Below, in pieces: positions 41,911 through 50,030 of a DNA stretch of 64,000 bases. The notes under the pieces are model-generated. The model was not told the origin of the DNA. It made no database searches and saw nothing but the letters and a program-made list of their open reading frames with translations. Origin of the DNA: Flavobacteriales bacterium (GTDB lineage: Bacteria > Bacteroidota > Bacteroidia > Flavobacteriales_F > PHOS-HE28); NCBI GenBank assembly GCA_016721825.1, contig JADKHI010000001.1, forward strand, positions 1,302,001 through 1,366,000. The letters are read 5' to 3'. The position numbers and the translations under genes were made by a program. How positions within the stretch are numbered: position 1 is the stretch's first letter; each line of letters starts with the position of its first letter.

Positions 41911-42774
41911 ATGAGAACCCTGCTGACCCTTCTGCTCACGACACTGATCACCATCGCTTCGGCACAGACCGAAGTGGTGATGCGCAGCCACAAGTTCAGC
42001 AACGGTGTGCAACCCACCTTCAGCGTCAACTTCCCCGGTGCGGACAAGGCCTCGGTGGAAGCCTGGTTCGAGCGTGCCCTGAAAGGCATCAGCGATGAGG
42101 TGCGTGACAAGAAGGAAGTTGTCGCCACCGGCGCGCGCATCCCGGCCGCTACAGGCGATACGCTCGCGGTCTTCCTCGCCGTGGAACAGCGCTCGAAAGG
42201 CGATGATGCCGTCGTACACCTCGGCTTCCGCATCCAGAACGTGTTCATACACAGCGACAGCGAGCAGCGCCGGATCGATGGCTGTAAAGCCTGGGTGTAC
42301 GAGCAAGCCGTGGCCTACAAGAAGGACCTGGCGAACAAGTCGCTCGATGAAGCCCTCAAGGTGAAGGCGCGCTTGAACAGTGAAATGGAGATGCTCCAGA
42401 AGGAACAGAAACGAGCCGAGCTGGCCATCGAACGCAACACCACACGCAGCGCCGAAGCCGTGACGGACAAGGCCAAAACCGAGCTCGACCTGAAACTCGC
42501 CGACGAGGATGTGCGCACCCACCAGGCCAGCAGCACCGCCAACCCCACGGACGAAGAGATCAAGCAGCTGAACGCCGCACTGAAAGAGCAACGCAAGTTG
42601 CAGGAGCGCATCACCAAGCTCACCAAGGAAGATTCCGACGCGCAGCAGAAGATCGTGGAGCTGAAGCAGGCGCTGGTGAAGAACGCCACCGATCAGGATG
42701 CAAAGACGAAGGCGATCGCCGAACAGCAAGTCGTCGTGGAAACGCGAAGGAAGGTGCTGGATGAGGTGAAGTAG
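41911..42774 (+). CDS. Secreted coiled-coil protein of unknown function
   Basis: 287 residues from MRTLLTLLLTTLITIASAQ (signal peptide). Residues 20-130 are a small domain (VVMRSHKFSNGVQPTFSVNFPGADKASVEAWFERALKG). Residues 145-287 are a highly charged coiled coil (KVKARLNSEMEMLQKEQKRAELAIERN, LKEQRKLQERITKLTKEDSDAQQKIVELKQAL). Probably periplasmic. The family was not recognised. Confidence 0.78.
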   Translation: MRTLLTLLLTTLITIASAQTEVVMRSHKFSNGVQPTFSVNFPGADKASVEAWFERALKGISDEVRDKKEVVATGARIPAATGDTLAVFLAVEQRSKGDDAVVHLGFRIQNVFIHSDSEQRRIDGCKAWVYEQAVAYKKDLANKSLDEALKVKARLNSEMEMLQKEQKRAELAIERNTTRSAEAVTDKAKTELDLKLADEDVRTHQASSTANPTDEEIKQLNAALKEQRKLQERITKLTKEDSDAQQKIVELKQALVKNATDQDAKTKAIAEQQVVVETRRKVLDEVK

Positions 42775-42776
42775 GT

Positions 42777-42922
42777 CAGGAGGCAGGGGCAGAAGCAGGA
42801 GGCAGTGATCTGGACAGCGAAGCCTTCGTCTTCAGCCGGCCACGAGCTGCGAGCCTTGAGCCCCGAGCTTCTTTTCGTTAGCAAGCTCCTATCAATTTCC
42901 GTGTTGATCCGTGGTTCGTTCT
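42777..42922. repeat. Composite dispersed repeats
   Basis: The three modules seen elsewhere occur together: CAGGAGGCAGGGGCAGAAGC (42777-42808), the GGCCACGAGCTGCGAGCC module (42827-42890), and an inverted AACCACGGATCAACACGG word (42890-42922). Confidence 0.65.
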
Positions 42923-42962
42923 TTGGCCATACATACTCTAGAGCGCTTCGGCCCATGGATCC

Positions 42963-42970
42963 TATCTTTC
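42963..42970 (+). promoter_or_regulatory. -7 promoter box TATCTTTC, 4 nt before the start codon
   Basis: One mismatch from TAnnTTTG, 4 nt upstream of the GTG of the EamA gene, implying a nearly leaderless transcript. Confidence 0.45.
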
Positions 42971-42974
42971 CGCC

Positions 42975-43886
42975 GTGCTACACTCCCGTCGCAACGCGCT
43001 GTTCCTGCTGCACTTCATCGTGTTCATCTGGGGCTTCACGGGCATTCTGGGAAAACTGATCGACCAGTCCACGTTGCACCTGGTGCTCACGCGCACCTGG
43101 ATCGGCATGGTGGGCCTGGTGGCCGTGGCCCTGTGGATGGGCAAGAGCCTGAGCCCGAACACGCCGGACCTCAAGCACTACCTGCTCACCGGCGCGATCA
43201 TCACCGCGCATTGGATCACCTTCTACGGCGCCATCAAGCTGAGCACGGCGAGCATCGCTGCGGCCTGTCTCAGCACCAGCACGGTCTTCACGGCCTTGCT
43301 GGAACCCTTCTGGTTCAAGCGGCGCATCCGGTCTTATGAGGTGGTGCTCGGCTCCATCGTGGTAGCCGCGCTGCTGTTGATCTTCGGCCTGGAGACCAAG
43401 TTCCGCGTCGGCATCGCGGTGGCCACCCTGAGCGCCTTGTTCAGCGCGTGGTTCAACGTCATCAATGCTGTGCTCGTGAAACGCGATCACGCCATCCGCA
43501 TCGGCTTCTACGAGATGCTCAGCGTGGTGCTGATCATCGGCGGCTACCTGCTGGTGACCAACGACCTGCCGCCGCTCTTCTGGGAACTTCCGACCAAGGA
43601 CCTTGTCTACCAGCTGATCCTCGGCCTGGTCTGCACCAGCTTCGCCTTCGTGGCTGGCATCGCGGTAATGAAGCAGCTCAGCCCCTTCACCGTCATGCTC
43701 ACCGTGAACCTGGAACCCGTCTACACGATCATCATCGCGCTCATGATCTGGGGTGCGGAGGAACGGCTCACGCTCGGCTCCTACCTCGGCATCGCGCTGA
43801 TCCTCGCCTGCCTGTTCGTGAACGGATGGCTCCAGCGCAAGCGACCCGATGAGGTGGTCGAGCCGGATCCGCTGGCGCAGGTCTAG
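42975..43886 (+). CDS. EamA/DMT family transporter
   Basis: 303 residues, GTG start. About ten hydrophobic helices in two EamA halves, e.g. FLLHFIVFIWGFTGILGKLI at the N-terminus and VYQLILGLVCTSFAFVAGIAVM / NLEPVYTIIIALMIWGAEERL in the second half. The NLEPVYTI and LEP motifs are typical of EamA domains. It is an inner-membrane exporter or exchanger of metabolites; the substrate is unknown. The tail is polar. Convergent with the next gene. Confidence 0.9.
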   Translation: MLHSRRNALFLLHFIVFIWGFTGILGKLIDQSTLHLVLTRTWIGMVGLVAVALWMGKSLSPNTPDLKHYLLTGAIITAHWITFYGAIKLSTASIAAACLSTSTVFTALLEPFWFKRRIRSYEVVLGSIVVAALLLIFGLETKFRVGIAVATLSALFSAWFNVINAVLVKRDHAIRIGFYEMLSVVLIIGGYLLVTNDLPPLFWELPTKDLVYQLILGLVCTSFAFVAGIAVMKQLSPFTVMLTVNLEPVYTIIIALMIWGAEERLTLGSYLGIALILACLFVNGWLQRKRPDEVVEPDPLAQV

Positions 43887-43923
43887 CGACCTCCGATCGA
43901 CGCACCCGCCACTGGCCGATTGG

Positions 43924-45336
43924 TTACTTGGCGCTCCTGCCCTTCCCTAATTCCACGCGTTCATCGCCCTCCCGGAAGTCCACGTAGTTCACGAAGAACT
44001 GGAACATCTCATCGGTGGTGCGCATGAAACGGCTGTCGGTGCCGACCACATCGCGCGGCGGCTTGTAGGGCTGATCCGGATTGTTCGCCGTGTTGTCGAA
44101 GGTGCCGAACACGTGGATCACCGAGCCCTTCTTCAATGGCAACATGCGTTCGAACGTGTAGGCGTACTGCCAACGGAAGTTCCATTGATTGATCCGCACC
44201 AAGGGCACGGTGTCGTTCTGTGGCGTCACAGCGTACGCGAGGAATGCTTTCCCGAGCAAGTGCATGTGCGGGTTCACCGTCAGTACGCTGATGTCCTTGG
44301 GCAAGGTGTACTGCGTATGGAACGTTCCCACTTCACCTGCCTTCAAGCGCAACGGCGGTTCCACAGGCGTAACACCATTGGTGCCCAACTGCAATTCCTG
44401 CAAGGGGCGCTCGGGTGGCTTCGCTGCGAACCAGACCGCCACATGTGATCGGTCAACCGTATCGCGTGGCATCGGTCCGTAGTGCAACGAGTTCATCAGA
44501 AAGGTGCCTTTCCGTTTGAAGTAGTAGCCACCGATGCCTTCCGGATAGACGGTGGCCTCCATGCCGGGCAGGTAGTTCACCGCGCTGGGCACCATGGGCG
44601 GATAGGTCCCATCGTCGTTGGCCAGGCGCAACGCCGTGAATGCATCCAGGCTGCGCATCACTTCCGCGTCGATGTATTGTGCGCCAGTGAACACATCGGT
44701 CTTCGTCCCTTCGCCGTATTCGATCAGCGCACCGTTCATGTGGTGTACCGCGCGTCGGTTACCGGGCACGAAAGCGATGGCCCGGACGAAGGTGTCGCGA
44801 GGCAGTTCGTAAGGTGCCTTGGCAATGATGAAGTGATCCCGTCGATCGCCGGGTTGGTGGAAGGTGTCGGGCAACCACACTTCCAGGTCCGGCTCACCAA
44901 GACCATGGTGTGCGATCGGCGTTTCGGGTTCCGGCAAGGCGGACGTGTCGCCGGGCAATAGGCCTTGCCCCACCCACTTCGCGATCAGCGCGATCTGTCG
45001 TGCATCCAGTCGGCGCTCACCGAGGTAGCGCGCGTAGGTAGTGTCGGCAGGCCACGGAGGCATGTATCCTCGGCCAGTGACGTCCCGCACCATTCGACTT
45101 CGTTTCGCCACATCGGCGTAGGTGATCAGTGGGAACGGCCCCGCATGTCCGGCACGGTGGCACGGCAGGCAGTTCGTGCGAACGATCGGCGCGATGTGCT
45201 CCGCGAAGGTGACAGTGTCGGGTAGGGTGTACGTGGCAACGACGGCTTCCTCCGGTGCGGAAGGCCCCGCGCAACCAGCGACCACGATCATCATGGTCAC
45301 CTGGAACACCATCGGGCCGCGCAGCCTACTTGCCAT
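43924..45336 (-). CDS. Lipoprotein with cytochrome-c motif and copper monooxygenase-like C-terminal domain
   Basis: 470 residues from MASRLRGPMVFQVTMMIVVAGC; the lipobox (VVAGC) gives Cys22. An N-terminal cytochrome-like segment contains CLPCH (Cys56, Cys59, His60) after FAEHIAPIVRTNC and is followed by GPFPLITYADVAKRSRMVRDV and MPPW. This is the pattern of proteins annotated as ascorbate-dependent monooxygenase-like in Bacteroidota. The C-terminal domain has NPHMHLLGKAF and the histidines HHMNGA, as in type II copper monooxygenase folds. A frame open up to 45438 runs into the upstream gene, so 45336 is chosen. The substrate is unknown. Confidence 0.82.
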   Translation of the reverse strand: MASRLRGPMVFQVTMMIVVAGCAGPSAPEEAVVATYTLPDTVTFAEHIAPIVRTNCLPCHRAGHAGPFPLITYADVAKRSRMVRDVTGRGYMPPWPADTTYARYLGERRLDARQIALIAKWVGQGLLPGDTSALPEPETPIAHHGLGEPDLEVWLPDTFHQPGDRRDHFIIAKAPYELPRDTFVRAIAFVPGNRRAVHHMNGALIEYGEGTKTDVFTGAQYIDAEVMRSLDAFTALRLANDDGTYPPMVPSAVNYLPGMEATVYPEGIGGYYFKRKGTFLMNSLHYGPMPRDTVDRSHVAVWFAAKPPERPLQELQLGTNGVTPVEPPLRLKAGEVGTFHTQYTLPKDISVLTVNPHMHLLGKAFLAYAVTPQNDTVPLVRINQWNFRWQYAYTFERMLPLKKGSVIHVFGTFDNTANNPDQPYKPPRDVVGTDSRFMRTTDEMFQFFVNYVDFREGDERVELGKGRSAK

Positions 45337-45364
45337 GGCGGCGAAGATACCCGCCCGTCCTCGC

Positions 45365-45372
45365 CATCTTTG
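45365..45372 (+). promoter_or_regulatory. -7 box CATCTTTG, 4 nt before the start codon
   Basis: One mismatch from TAnnTTTG, placed 4 nt before the ATG at 45377. Confidence 0.45.
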
Positions 45373-45376
45373 CTCC

Positions 45377-45997
45377 ATGAAACGCACCGTCGGTCTTCTG
45401 CTCCTGCTGGGCGTGGCCCTGCTGGTGTTCTTCATCACCCGCGAGGTCTACAAGCCCGCTCCGCCAACCGAACACATCACCAGCGACGTGCTGCTGGAGC
45501 GCATCCGGCCCGTGATGAAGCTGGTGACCGCGGAAGGCGACTTCAGCGAGATCTACACTTACACGAACGCCGACGCCTCCTTCGACTGGTTGAAGCAGTT
45601 CTCTCCTTTTCAGAAGAAGGCCATCCTGCGCGTGAAGGCAAAGGTGAGCGTGGGCTACGACCTGGAAGGCATGGGCCTGGTGTTCGACGAGGCCACGCAC
45701 ACCGTGCGCTACAACGGCATGGGTAAGGCGCAGGTGCTGTCCATCCAGCACGATGTCGACTACTACGACCTGGAAGCCGGCACCTTCAACGAGTTCACTG
45801 CAGCGGACCACACCAAGATCAACGCTCAGGCCAAGCAGTTCATCGAGAAGAAGATCGCCAGCAGCGGGCTGATGGAAGCGGCGGAAAAGCAGCAGGGCGA
45901 GTTCCTCGTGGTGCTCCGCGCCGTGGTTGAGAACGCCGGTTGGAACTTTGAGGACGGCGCTACACCGGTGGATGGACGGACACGGTTGAAACCCTGA
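45377..45997 (+). CDS. DUF4230 domain-containing protein
   Basis: 206 residues. One N-terminal membrane anchor (VGLLLLLGVALLVFFITREVY), then the DUF4230 pattern: LLERIRPVMKLVTAEGDFSEIYTYTN, KAILRVKAKVSVGYDLEGMGLVFDE and NEFTAADHTKINAQAKQFIEKKIASSGL. Function of the family is unknown; an envelope location is likely. Divergent from the lipoprotein gene with only 40 nt between starts. Confidence 0.88.
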   Translation: MKRTVGLLLLLGVALLVFFITREVYKPAPPTEHITSDVLLERIRPVMKLVTAEGDFSEIYTYTNADASFDWLKQFSPFQKKAILRVKAKVSVGYDLEGMGLVFDEATHTVRYNGMGKAQVLSIQHDVDYYDLEAGTFNEFTAADHTKINAQAKQFIEKKIASSGLMEAAEKQQGEFLVVLRAVVENAGWNFEDGATPVDGRTRLKP

Positions 45998-46160
45998 TCA
46001 AGCTTCAAGTCACAAGGGACAGGTGACAAGGGTTCAATGGGGGTGCTCGGAGTTCAGTCCTTGAGACTTGGTACTTGACCCTTGCGCCTTGTCACTTGCC
46101 CGCCTTCCTCAAGAACATTCCCCCATCTCCCCTGTTCCTACCTTCGTTCGTCAGTTCACC
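45998..46160. repeat. AAGGGACAAGTGACAAG repeat pair upstream of ispG
   Basis: AAGTCACAAGGGACAGGTGA-type words at 46006-46032 and the inverse CTTGACCCTTGCGCCTTGTC-type at about 46075-46100 could pair. Directly after them lies the ispG promoter box. Confidence 0.6.
46139..46146 (+). promoter_or_regulatory. -7 box TACCTTCG upstream of ispG
   Basis: One mismatch from TAnnTTTG, 14 nt before the ATG at 46161. Confidence 0.45.
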
Positions 46161-48104
46161 ATGACCATCGCGACCGCCTCTTCCATCTACTGCCCTTCGA
46201 TGACCCGATACGAGCGCTGGCAAACGCGCGCGGTGCGCATCGGCGACATCGGCATTGGTGGCGACAACCCGATCCGGGTGCAGAGCATGACCACTACGGA
46301 TACGATGGATACGGCCGGCACGGTGGCCCAGAGCATCCGCATGATCGAAGCCGGCTGCGAGCTGGTGCGCATCACAGCCCCGAGCAAGAAGGAAGCAGAG
46401 AACCTGGCCGAGATCAAAAAGCAGTTGCGCGCCCAAGGCTATTCGACCCCGTTGGTGGCTGACATCCACTTCACACCGAACGCCGCCGAGATCGCGGCCC
46501 GCATCGTGGAGAAGGTGCGTGTGAACCCCGGCAACTACGCCGACAAGAAGAAGTTCGATGTGCGCGAGTACACCGACGACCAGTACCACGAGGAGCTGGA
46601 GCGCATCCGCGAACGCTTCACGCCGCTGGTCCGCATTTGCAAGGAGAACGGCACTGCCATGCGCATCGGCACCAACCACGGTAGCCTCAGCGACCGGATC
46701 CTGAACCGCTACGGCGACACACCGCTCGGCATGGTGGAGAGCGCGATGGAGTTCCTGCGCATCTGTGAGGATGAAGGCTATCACGAGGTGGTGCTTAGCA
46801 TGAAGGCCAGTAACCCGCAGGTGATGGTGCAGGCCTACCGACTGCTGGTGAACCACATGCTGCGCGAAGGCATGACCTACCCGCTGCACCTCGGTGTTAC
46901 CGAGGCCGGTGATGGTGAGGACGGTCGCGTGAAGAGCGCCGTGGGCATCGGTGCCTTGCTGGAGGATGGGCTCGGCGACACCATCCGCGTAAGTCTGACG
47001 GAAGATCCGGAAGCGGAGATCCCCGTGGCCAAGGCACTGGCCGATCGCTACACTGCGCGCCGCGGCCACGAGCCGATCCCCGAGATCCACCATGTGCCCA
47101 TCGACCCCTTCAGCCACACGCGCCGCCACACACGTGCCGTGCTGAACATCGGTGCGCGCCATGTGCCGGTCGTGATCGCCGACCTCAGCACCAAGACCAA
47201 GATCACGCCCGCCACGCTCTTCCCTTGGGGATACCACTACAGCGTGCCGTTGGACAAGTGGAACCTGACCGATCAGGCCTGCGACTACCTCTTCCTCGGC
47301 GACCATCACCTGGACTTCGAGATCCCCGGCACATTGGGTGTCATTCAGGAACACGCGACCTGGTTGAAGGACCGCAACAAGCCCCGCCACTACCCGCTGC
47401 TCACCGCGCGCGAACTGATGGACAACGCAGCCGTGCACCACGACCTCAACTTCGTCTACGCCACACTGAAGGAGCTGACGCCCGAGCTGATCGAAGCGCT
47501 GGAAGAGGACGACAGCTGCGTGCTGCTGCTCGACACCTTCAACGGACATGGCTACGCCGAACAGCGCGCCGCCTTCTTCAAATTGCTGGAGGCCAAGTGT
47601 GAAGTGCCAGTGATCATCGGCCGCGATTACGTGAACCTCGATCCGGAGCACCTGATGCTGCACGCCAGCACGGACCTCGGTGCCTTGCTGCTCGATGGTC
47701 TTGGCGACGGCATCATGATCTGCCCGGAAAAGAGCGGCGGTGATGAGCTGGTGAACCGCTGTGCCTTCGGTGTGCTTCAAGCTACACGCACACGCATCAG
47801 CAAGACCGAGTACATCAGCTGCCCCAGTTGCGGGCGCACGCTCTTCGACCTGCAGGAGACCACCGCGAAGATCCGCTCACGCACCAGCCACCTCAAAGGG
47901 ATCAAGATCGGCATCATGGGCTGCATCGTGAACGGGCCGGGCGAAATGGCAGATGCCGATTACGGGTACGTAGGCACTGGCCCAGGCGTGATCACGCTGT
48001 ACAAGGAGAAGGATGTTGTGAAGCGTAACGTGCCCAGTGAGCAGGCCGTGGACGAGCTCATCGGCTTGATCCGCCAGCATGGCGATTGGGTGGAGCCGGG
48101 GTAG
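46161..48104 (+). CDS. ispG: (E)-4-hydroxy-3-methylbut-2-enyl-diphosphate synthase, long Bacteroidota form
   Basis: 647 residues from MTIATASSIYCPSMTRYERWQT. Converts MEcPP to HMBPP in the MEP isoprenoid pathway with a [4Fe-4S] cluster. The TIM-barrel part starts ..RVQSMTTTDTMDTAGTVAQ; the C-terminal cluster domain has CPSCGRTLFDLQ (first Cys about residue 554) and GCIVNGPGEMADADYGYVG. The length, with an extra domain between barrel and cluster domain, is usual in this phylum. An in-frame ATG at 46068 lies in repeat sequence and is rejected. The stop is 2 nt from the expected end of the convergent HTH gene. Confidence 0.96.
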   Translation: MTIATASSIYCPSMTRYERWQTRAVRIGDIGIGGDNPIRVQSMTTTDTMDTAGTVAQSIRMIEAGCELVRITAPSKKEAENLAEIKKQLRAQGYSTPLVADIHFTPNAAEIAARIVEKVRVNPGNYADKKKFDVREYTDDQYHEELERIRERFTPLVRICKENGTAMRIGTNHGSLSDRILNRYGDTPLGMVESAMEFLRICEDEGYHEVVLSMKASNPQVMVQAYRLLVNHMLREGMTYPLHLGVTEAGDGEDGRVKSAVGIGALLEDGLGDTIRVSLTEDPEAEIPVAKALADRYTARRGHEPIPEIHHVPIDPFSHTRRHTRAVLNIGARHVPVVIADLSTKTKITPATLFPWGYHYSVPLDKWNLTDQACDYLFLGDHHLDFEIPGTLGVIQEHATWLKDRNKPRHYPLLTARELMDNAAVHHDLNFVYATLKELTPELIEALEEDDSCVLLLDTFNGHGYAEQRAAFFKLLEAKCEVPVIIGRDYVNLDPEHLMLHASTDLGALLLDGLGDGIMICPEKSGGDELVNRCAFGVLQATRTRISKTEYISCPSCGRTLFDLQETTAKIRSRTSHLKGIKIGIMGCIVNGPGEMADADYGYVGTGPGVITLYKEKDVVKRNVPSEQAVDELIGLIRQHGDWVEPG

Positions 48105-48106
48105 CG

Positions 48107-48416
48107 TCAACGCCCGGTACGGTTCACTCGCGTGTTCAGGTAATCCTTGATCGCCTTCACATACTGTTCGAAAGCCTTCAAACCCCTTCTGCGTGATGCT
48201 GCACACCGTGTTGGGGTAGTTATTCTTGAAGGTCTTCTTCACGTTGATGTAGCCTGCCTCCTTGAGCTTGGTGATCTGCACGCTGAGGTTACCACGGGTG
48301 GCGCCGGTCTTCTCCAGCAAAAAGTTGAAATCGCCCTCTTCCACAGCGACCAACAGGCTCATGACCGCCAGCCGCAACTGGTTGTGAAGGACCGGATCAA
48401 GCGGCGCGAAGCCCAT
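48107..48416 (-). pseudogene. Winged-helix transcriptional regulator, frameshifted near the C-terminus
   Basis: The N-terminal 75 codons (DPVLHNQLRLAVMSLLVAVEEGDFNFLLEKTGATRGNLSVQITKLKEAGYINVKKTF, then PNTVCSITQKG) are an intact winged-helix domain of the kind paired with small membrane proteins in Bacteroidota. At a CCCC run (plus strand 48183-48186) the frame shifts. Removing one base restores the expected ending LKAFEQYVKAIKDYLNTRVN and a stop at 48107, directly beside the ispG stop. As read, the protein instead runs 230 bp antisense into ispG to 47877. It is either a sequencing/assembly slip in a homopolymer or a real mutation. It overlaps the upstream membrane protein gene by 20 bp, so the two are co-transcribed. 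Confidence 0.75.
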
Positions 48417-48978
48417 CCTCTTTGCGTTTCAGCAGGATCCCCGGAACGATGTAGCCGACCACGATGGCGAAGGCGAACACCAATGAGCTGAACTCGTGCA
48501 ACACGAACAGCGATGCCAGACCGATCACCCAGAAAAGCACGCCACCGACCATCAACGGCCGGAATCGGATGAGGGCGCCGGTAACGAAGGTGGGCAGACC
48601 TGTTAGCAGCAGAACGTATGGATTCGGGTCTCGACCACCCGATACCGTTGCGACAATGAGCAGGACCAGCGTGACCGTATAGCTGCCCCAAAGCCACATC
48701 TGCACACGGTCCATCAACGTGTTCACTTCCGCGCGCCTACCCTGCCGGGCTCCGTACACACCGCTGATGATCCCGCCTAACAGCCCCATGGCCGGCCACA
48801 CAAGCCAATGCATGCCAACCCCCTGCTGAAGCAGGATGTGATCGACCACGCCGGCCAAGGCGAAAAGCATTCCCCAGGCCAGGAAGTAGAAGTTCGATTT
48901 CTGTACGCTTTGCCTTGCCTGCTGCACCATCTCCTGGATCAGCTGGAGGCTTTGGGAAGGGGTCATCTCGGTTTCCAT
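48397..48978 (-). CDS. Integral membrane protein, partner of the winged-helix regulator
   Basis: 193 residues. An N-terminal soluble helix (TPSQSLQLIQEMVQQARQSVQKSN) is followed by five or six hydrophobic helices (FYFLAWGMLFALAGVVDHILL, WLVWPAMGLLGGIISGVYG, YTVTLVLLIVATVSG, PYVLLLTGLPTFVTGALIRF, LMVGGVLFWVIGLASLFVL, VFAFAIVVGYIVPGILL). It is first in an operon with the winged-helix gene, under an ideal Bacteroidota promoter with palindromic operator-like sequence. The gene pair is common in this phylum; function unknown. Confidence 0.85.
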   Translation of the reverse strand: METEMTPSQSLQLIQEMVQQARQSVQKSNFYFLAWGMLFALAGVVDHILLQQGVGMHWLVWPAMGLLGGIISGVYGARQGRRAEVNTLMDRVQMWLWGSYTVTLVLLIVATVSGGRDPNPYVLLLTGLPTFVTGALIRFRPLMVGGVLFWVIGLASLFVLHEFSSLVFAFAIVVGYIVPGILLKRKEDGLRAA

Positions 48979-48997
48979 GGTAGAGCGTTTGATGAAG

Positions 48998-49027
48998 CAA
49001 ATGTAAACATGTTTATTTCATAAACAA
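48998..49027 (-). promoter_or_regulatory. Ideal Bacteroidota promoter (TTG-N19-TACATTTG)
   Basis: Minus strand: TTG at 49027-49025, 19-nt spacer, TACATTTG at 49005-48998, an exact -33/-7 match to the primary-sigma consensus. It is 19 nt upstream of the ATG at 48978 and drives the membrane protein/HTH operon. Confidence 0.85.
49004..49025. promoter_or_regulatory. Operator-like palindromes overlapping the promoter
   Basis: TAAACATGTTTA (49004-49015) is a perfect 12-bp palindrome reaching into the -7 box, and GTTTATTTCATAAAC (49011-49025) is a second one sharing the middle half-site. Together they give three TAAAC/GTTTA half-sites inside the promoter spacer, as expected for repression by the downstream winged-helix protein (inference). 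Confidence 0.6.
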
Positions 49028-49058
49028 TAGTCGACCAAAAAGCTCTCCCTCCAACCAC

Positions 49059-49066
49059 TACTTTTC
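49059..49066 (+). promoter_or_regulatory. -7 box TACTTTTC, 4 nt before the start codon
   Basis: One mismatch from TAnnTTTG; same 4-nt spacing to the ATG (49071) as for the genes at 42975, 45377 and 52918. Confidence 0.4.
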
Positions 49067-49070
49067 GTCC

Positions 49071-50030
49071 ATGTTCCGCCTGCTGCTCCTCCTCTCCCTT
49101 GCTTCCGCATCGCTCACCGCCCTTGGCCAGGACAAGGACATCCGTATCACACCCGCTTGGATACTGGGTGACACGCGTGTGGTGCGGACGACCGTCAACC
49201 TGCGCATGCACCTCTCCGACTCCATGGACATGAAGGAGTCCAGCATCAGTTCCTACCACCTCAGCGTAAGGGAGCGCCGCAAGGATGGATCCAAGCTCTC
49301 CATCTCCTTCGCACCGGAAGACCTGCTGCCCCGCATGGAGGTGGATATGACCGGCGCTACGCCTGCAGCCGCCAACGCCATGATCGCGGCCAATGCCCCT
49401 CTGAAGCATATGAACAACGCCGTTGAGGGCCCCATGCACGGCCTCGTACTGGACTACAACGTGGGGTTGAAAGGAGATCTGATCGGTCCGGTACAGGACG
49501 ATGCCGCCAAGGAAAAGCTCCTTGATGCCTTGGCCACGGGAGCTGGCACCTACTACAGTACCGTGTCCAACGGTCCCAAATTCTCCAAGCCCCAGATCTA
49601 CCACCTCTGTGACAGCATGCGTGATGATCTGGCCGCCTCACTTGAGAACGAAATGAGCTTGCTGCTGGATGGCTACCAGTATGCCTACCCGGCCAAAGGC
49701 AGCAAGCGCGAGCCCATGCAGGTGAAGGATGTGCAGGCACCCATGTTCCCGGATATTCCCGAGCTGCCGGCCATGGTGGAATACGGTTTCGACGAGATCA
49801 GTGCTGACCGCGCCGTATGCCGCGTGGTGTTCCAGTACGACCAGAAGGCCCTGCGTGCCGCCTTGGTGAAGGAGGGACAGAAAGTGGAGCGTCTTGATCT
49901 GAGCGAAGAGCGCGTCTACACTTTCGACCGCCGCAGTGGTTGGCTCATCAGTGCTAGCCAGGCCGTGACGCTGGTGAAGGACCAGGTTCGGGTGAACATG
50001 GTAACACGCTCGGATCTCAGCCCGAAATGA
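49071..50030 (+). CDS. Secreted protein of unknown function
   Basis: 319 residues from MFRLLLLLSLASASLTALGQ (signal peptide). Mixed alpha/beta sequence without recognised motifs (ITPAWILGDTRVVRTTVNLRMHLSDSMDMKESS, VEGPMHGLVLDYNVGLKGDL, SNGPKFSKPQIYHLCDSMRDDLAASLENE). It ends with beta strands (RVYTFDRRSGWLISASQAVTL) of the kind found in secreted Bacteroidota proteins of unknown function. The TGA overlaps the next ATG by 4 bp (ATGA), so it is coupled to the NAD(P)-binding protein gene. Confidence 0.78.
   Translation: MFRLLLLLSLASASLTALGQDKDIRITPAWILGDTRVVRTTVNLRMHLSDSMDMKESSISSYHLSVRERRKDGSKLSISFAPEDLLPRMEVDMTGATPAAANAMIAANAPLKHMNNAVEGPMHGLVLDYNVGLKGDLIGPVQDDAAKEKLLDALATGAGTYYSTVSNGPKFSKPQIYHLCDSMRDDLAASLENEMSLLLDGYQYAYPAKGSKREPMQVKDVQAPMFPDIPELPAMVEYGFDEISADRAVCRVVFQYDQKALRAALVKEGQKVERLDLSEERVYTFDRRSGWLISASQAVTLVKDQVRVNMVTRSDLSPK

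Noticed and set aside
46092..47780. 562-codon frame on the minus strand opposite ispG
   Set aside because: Shadow of ispG; no family resemblance and antisense composition.
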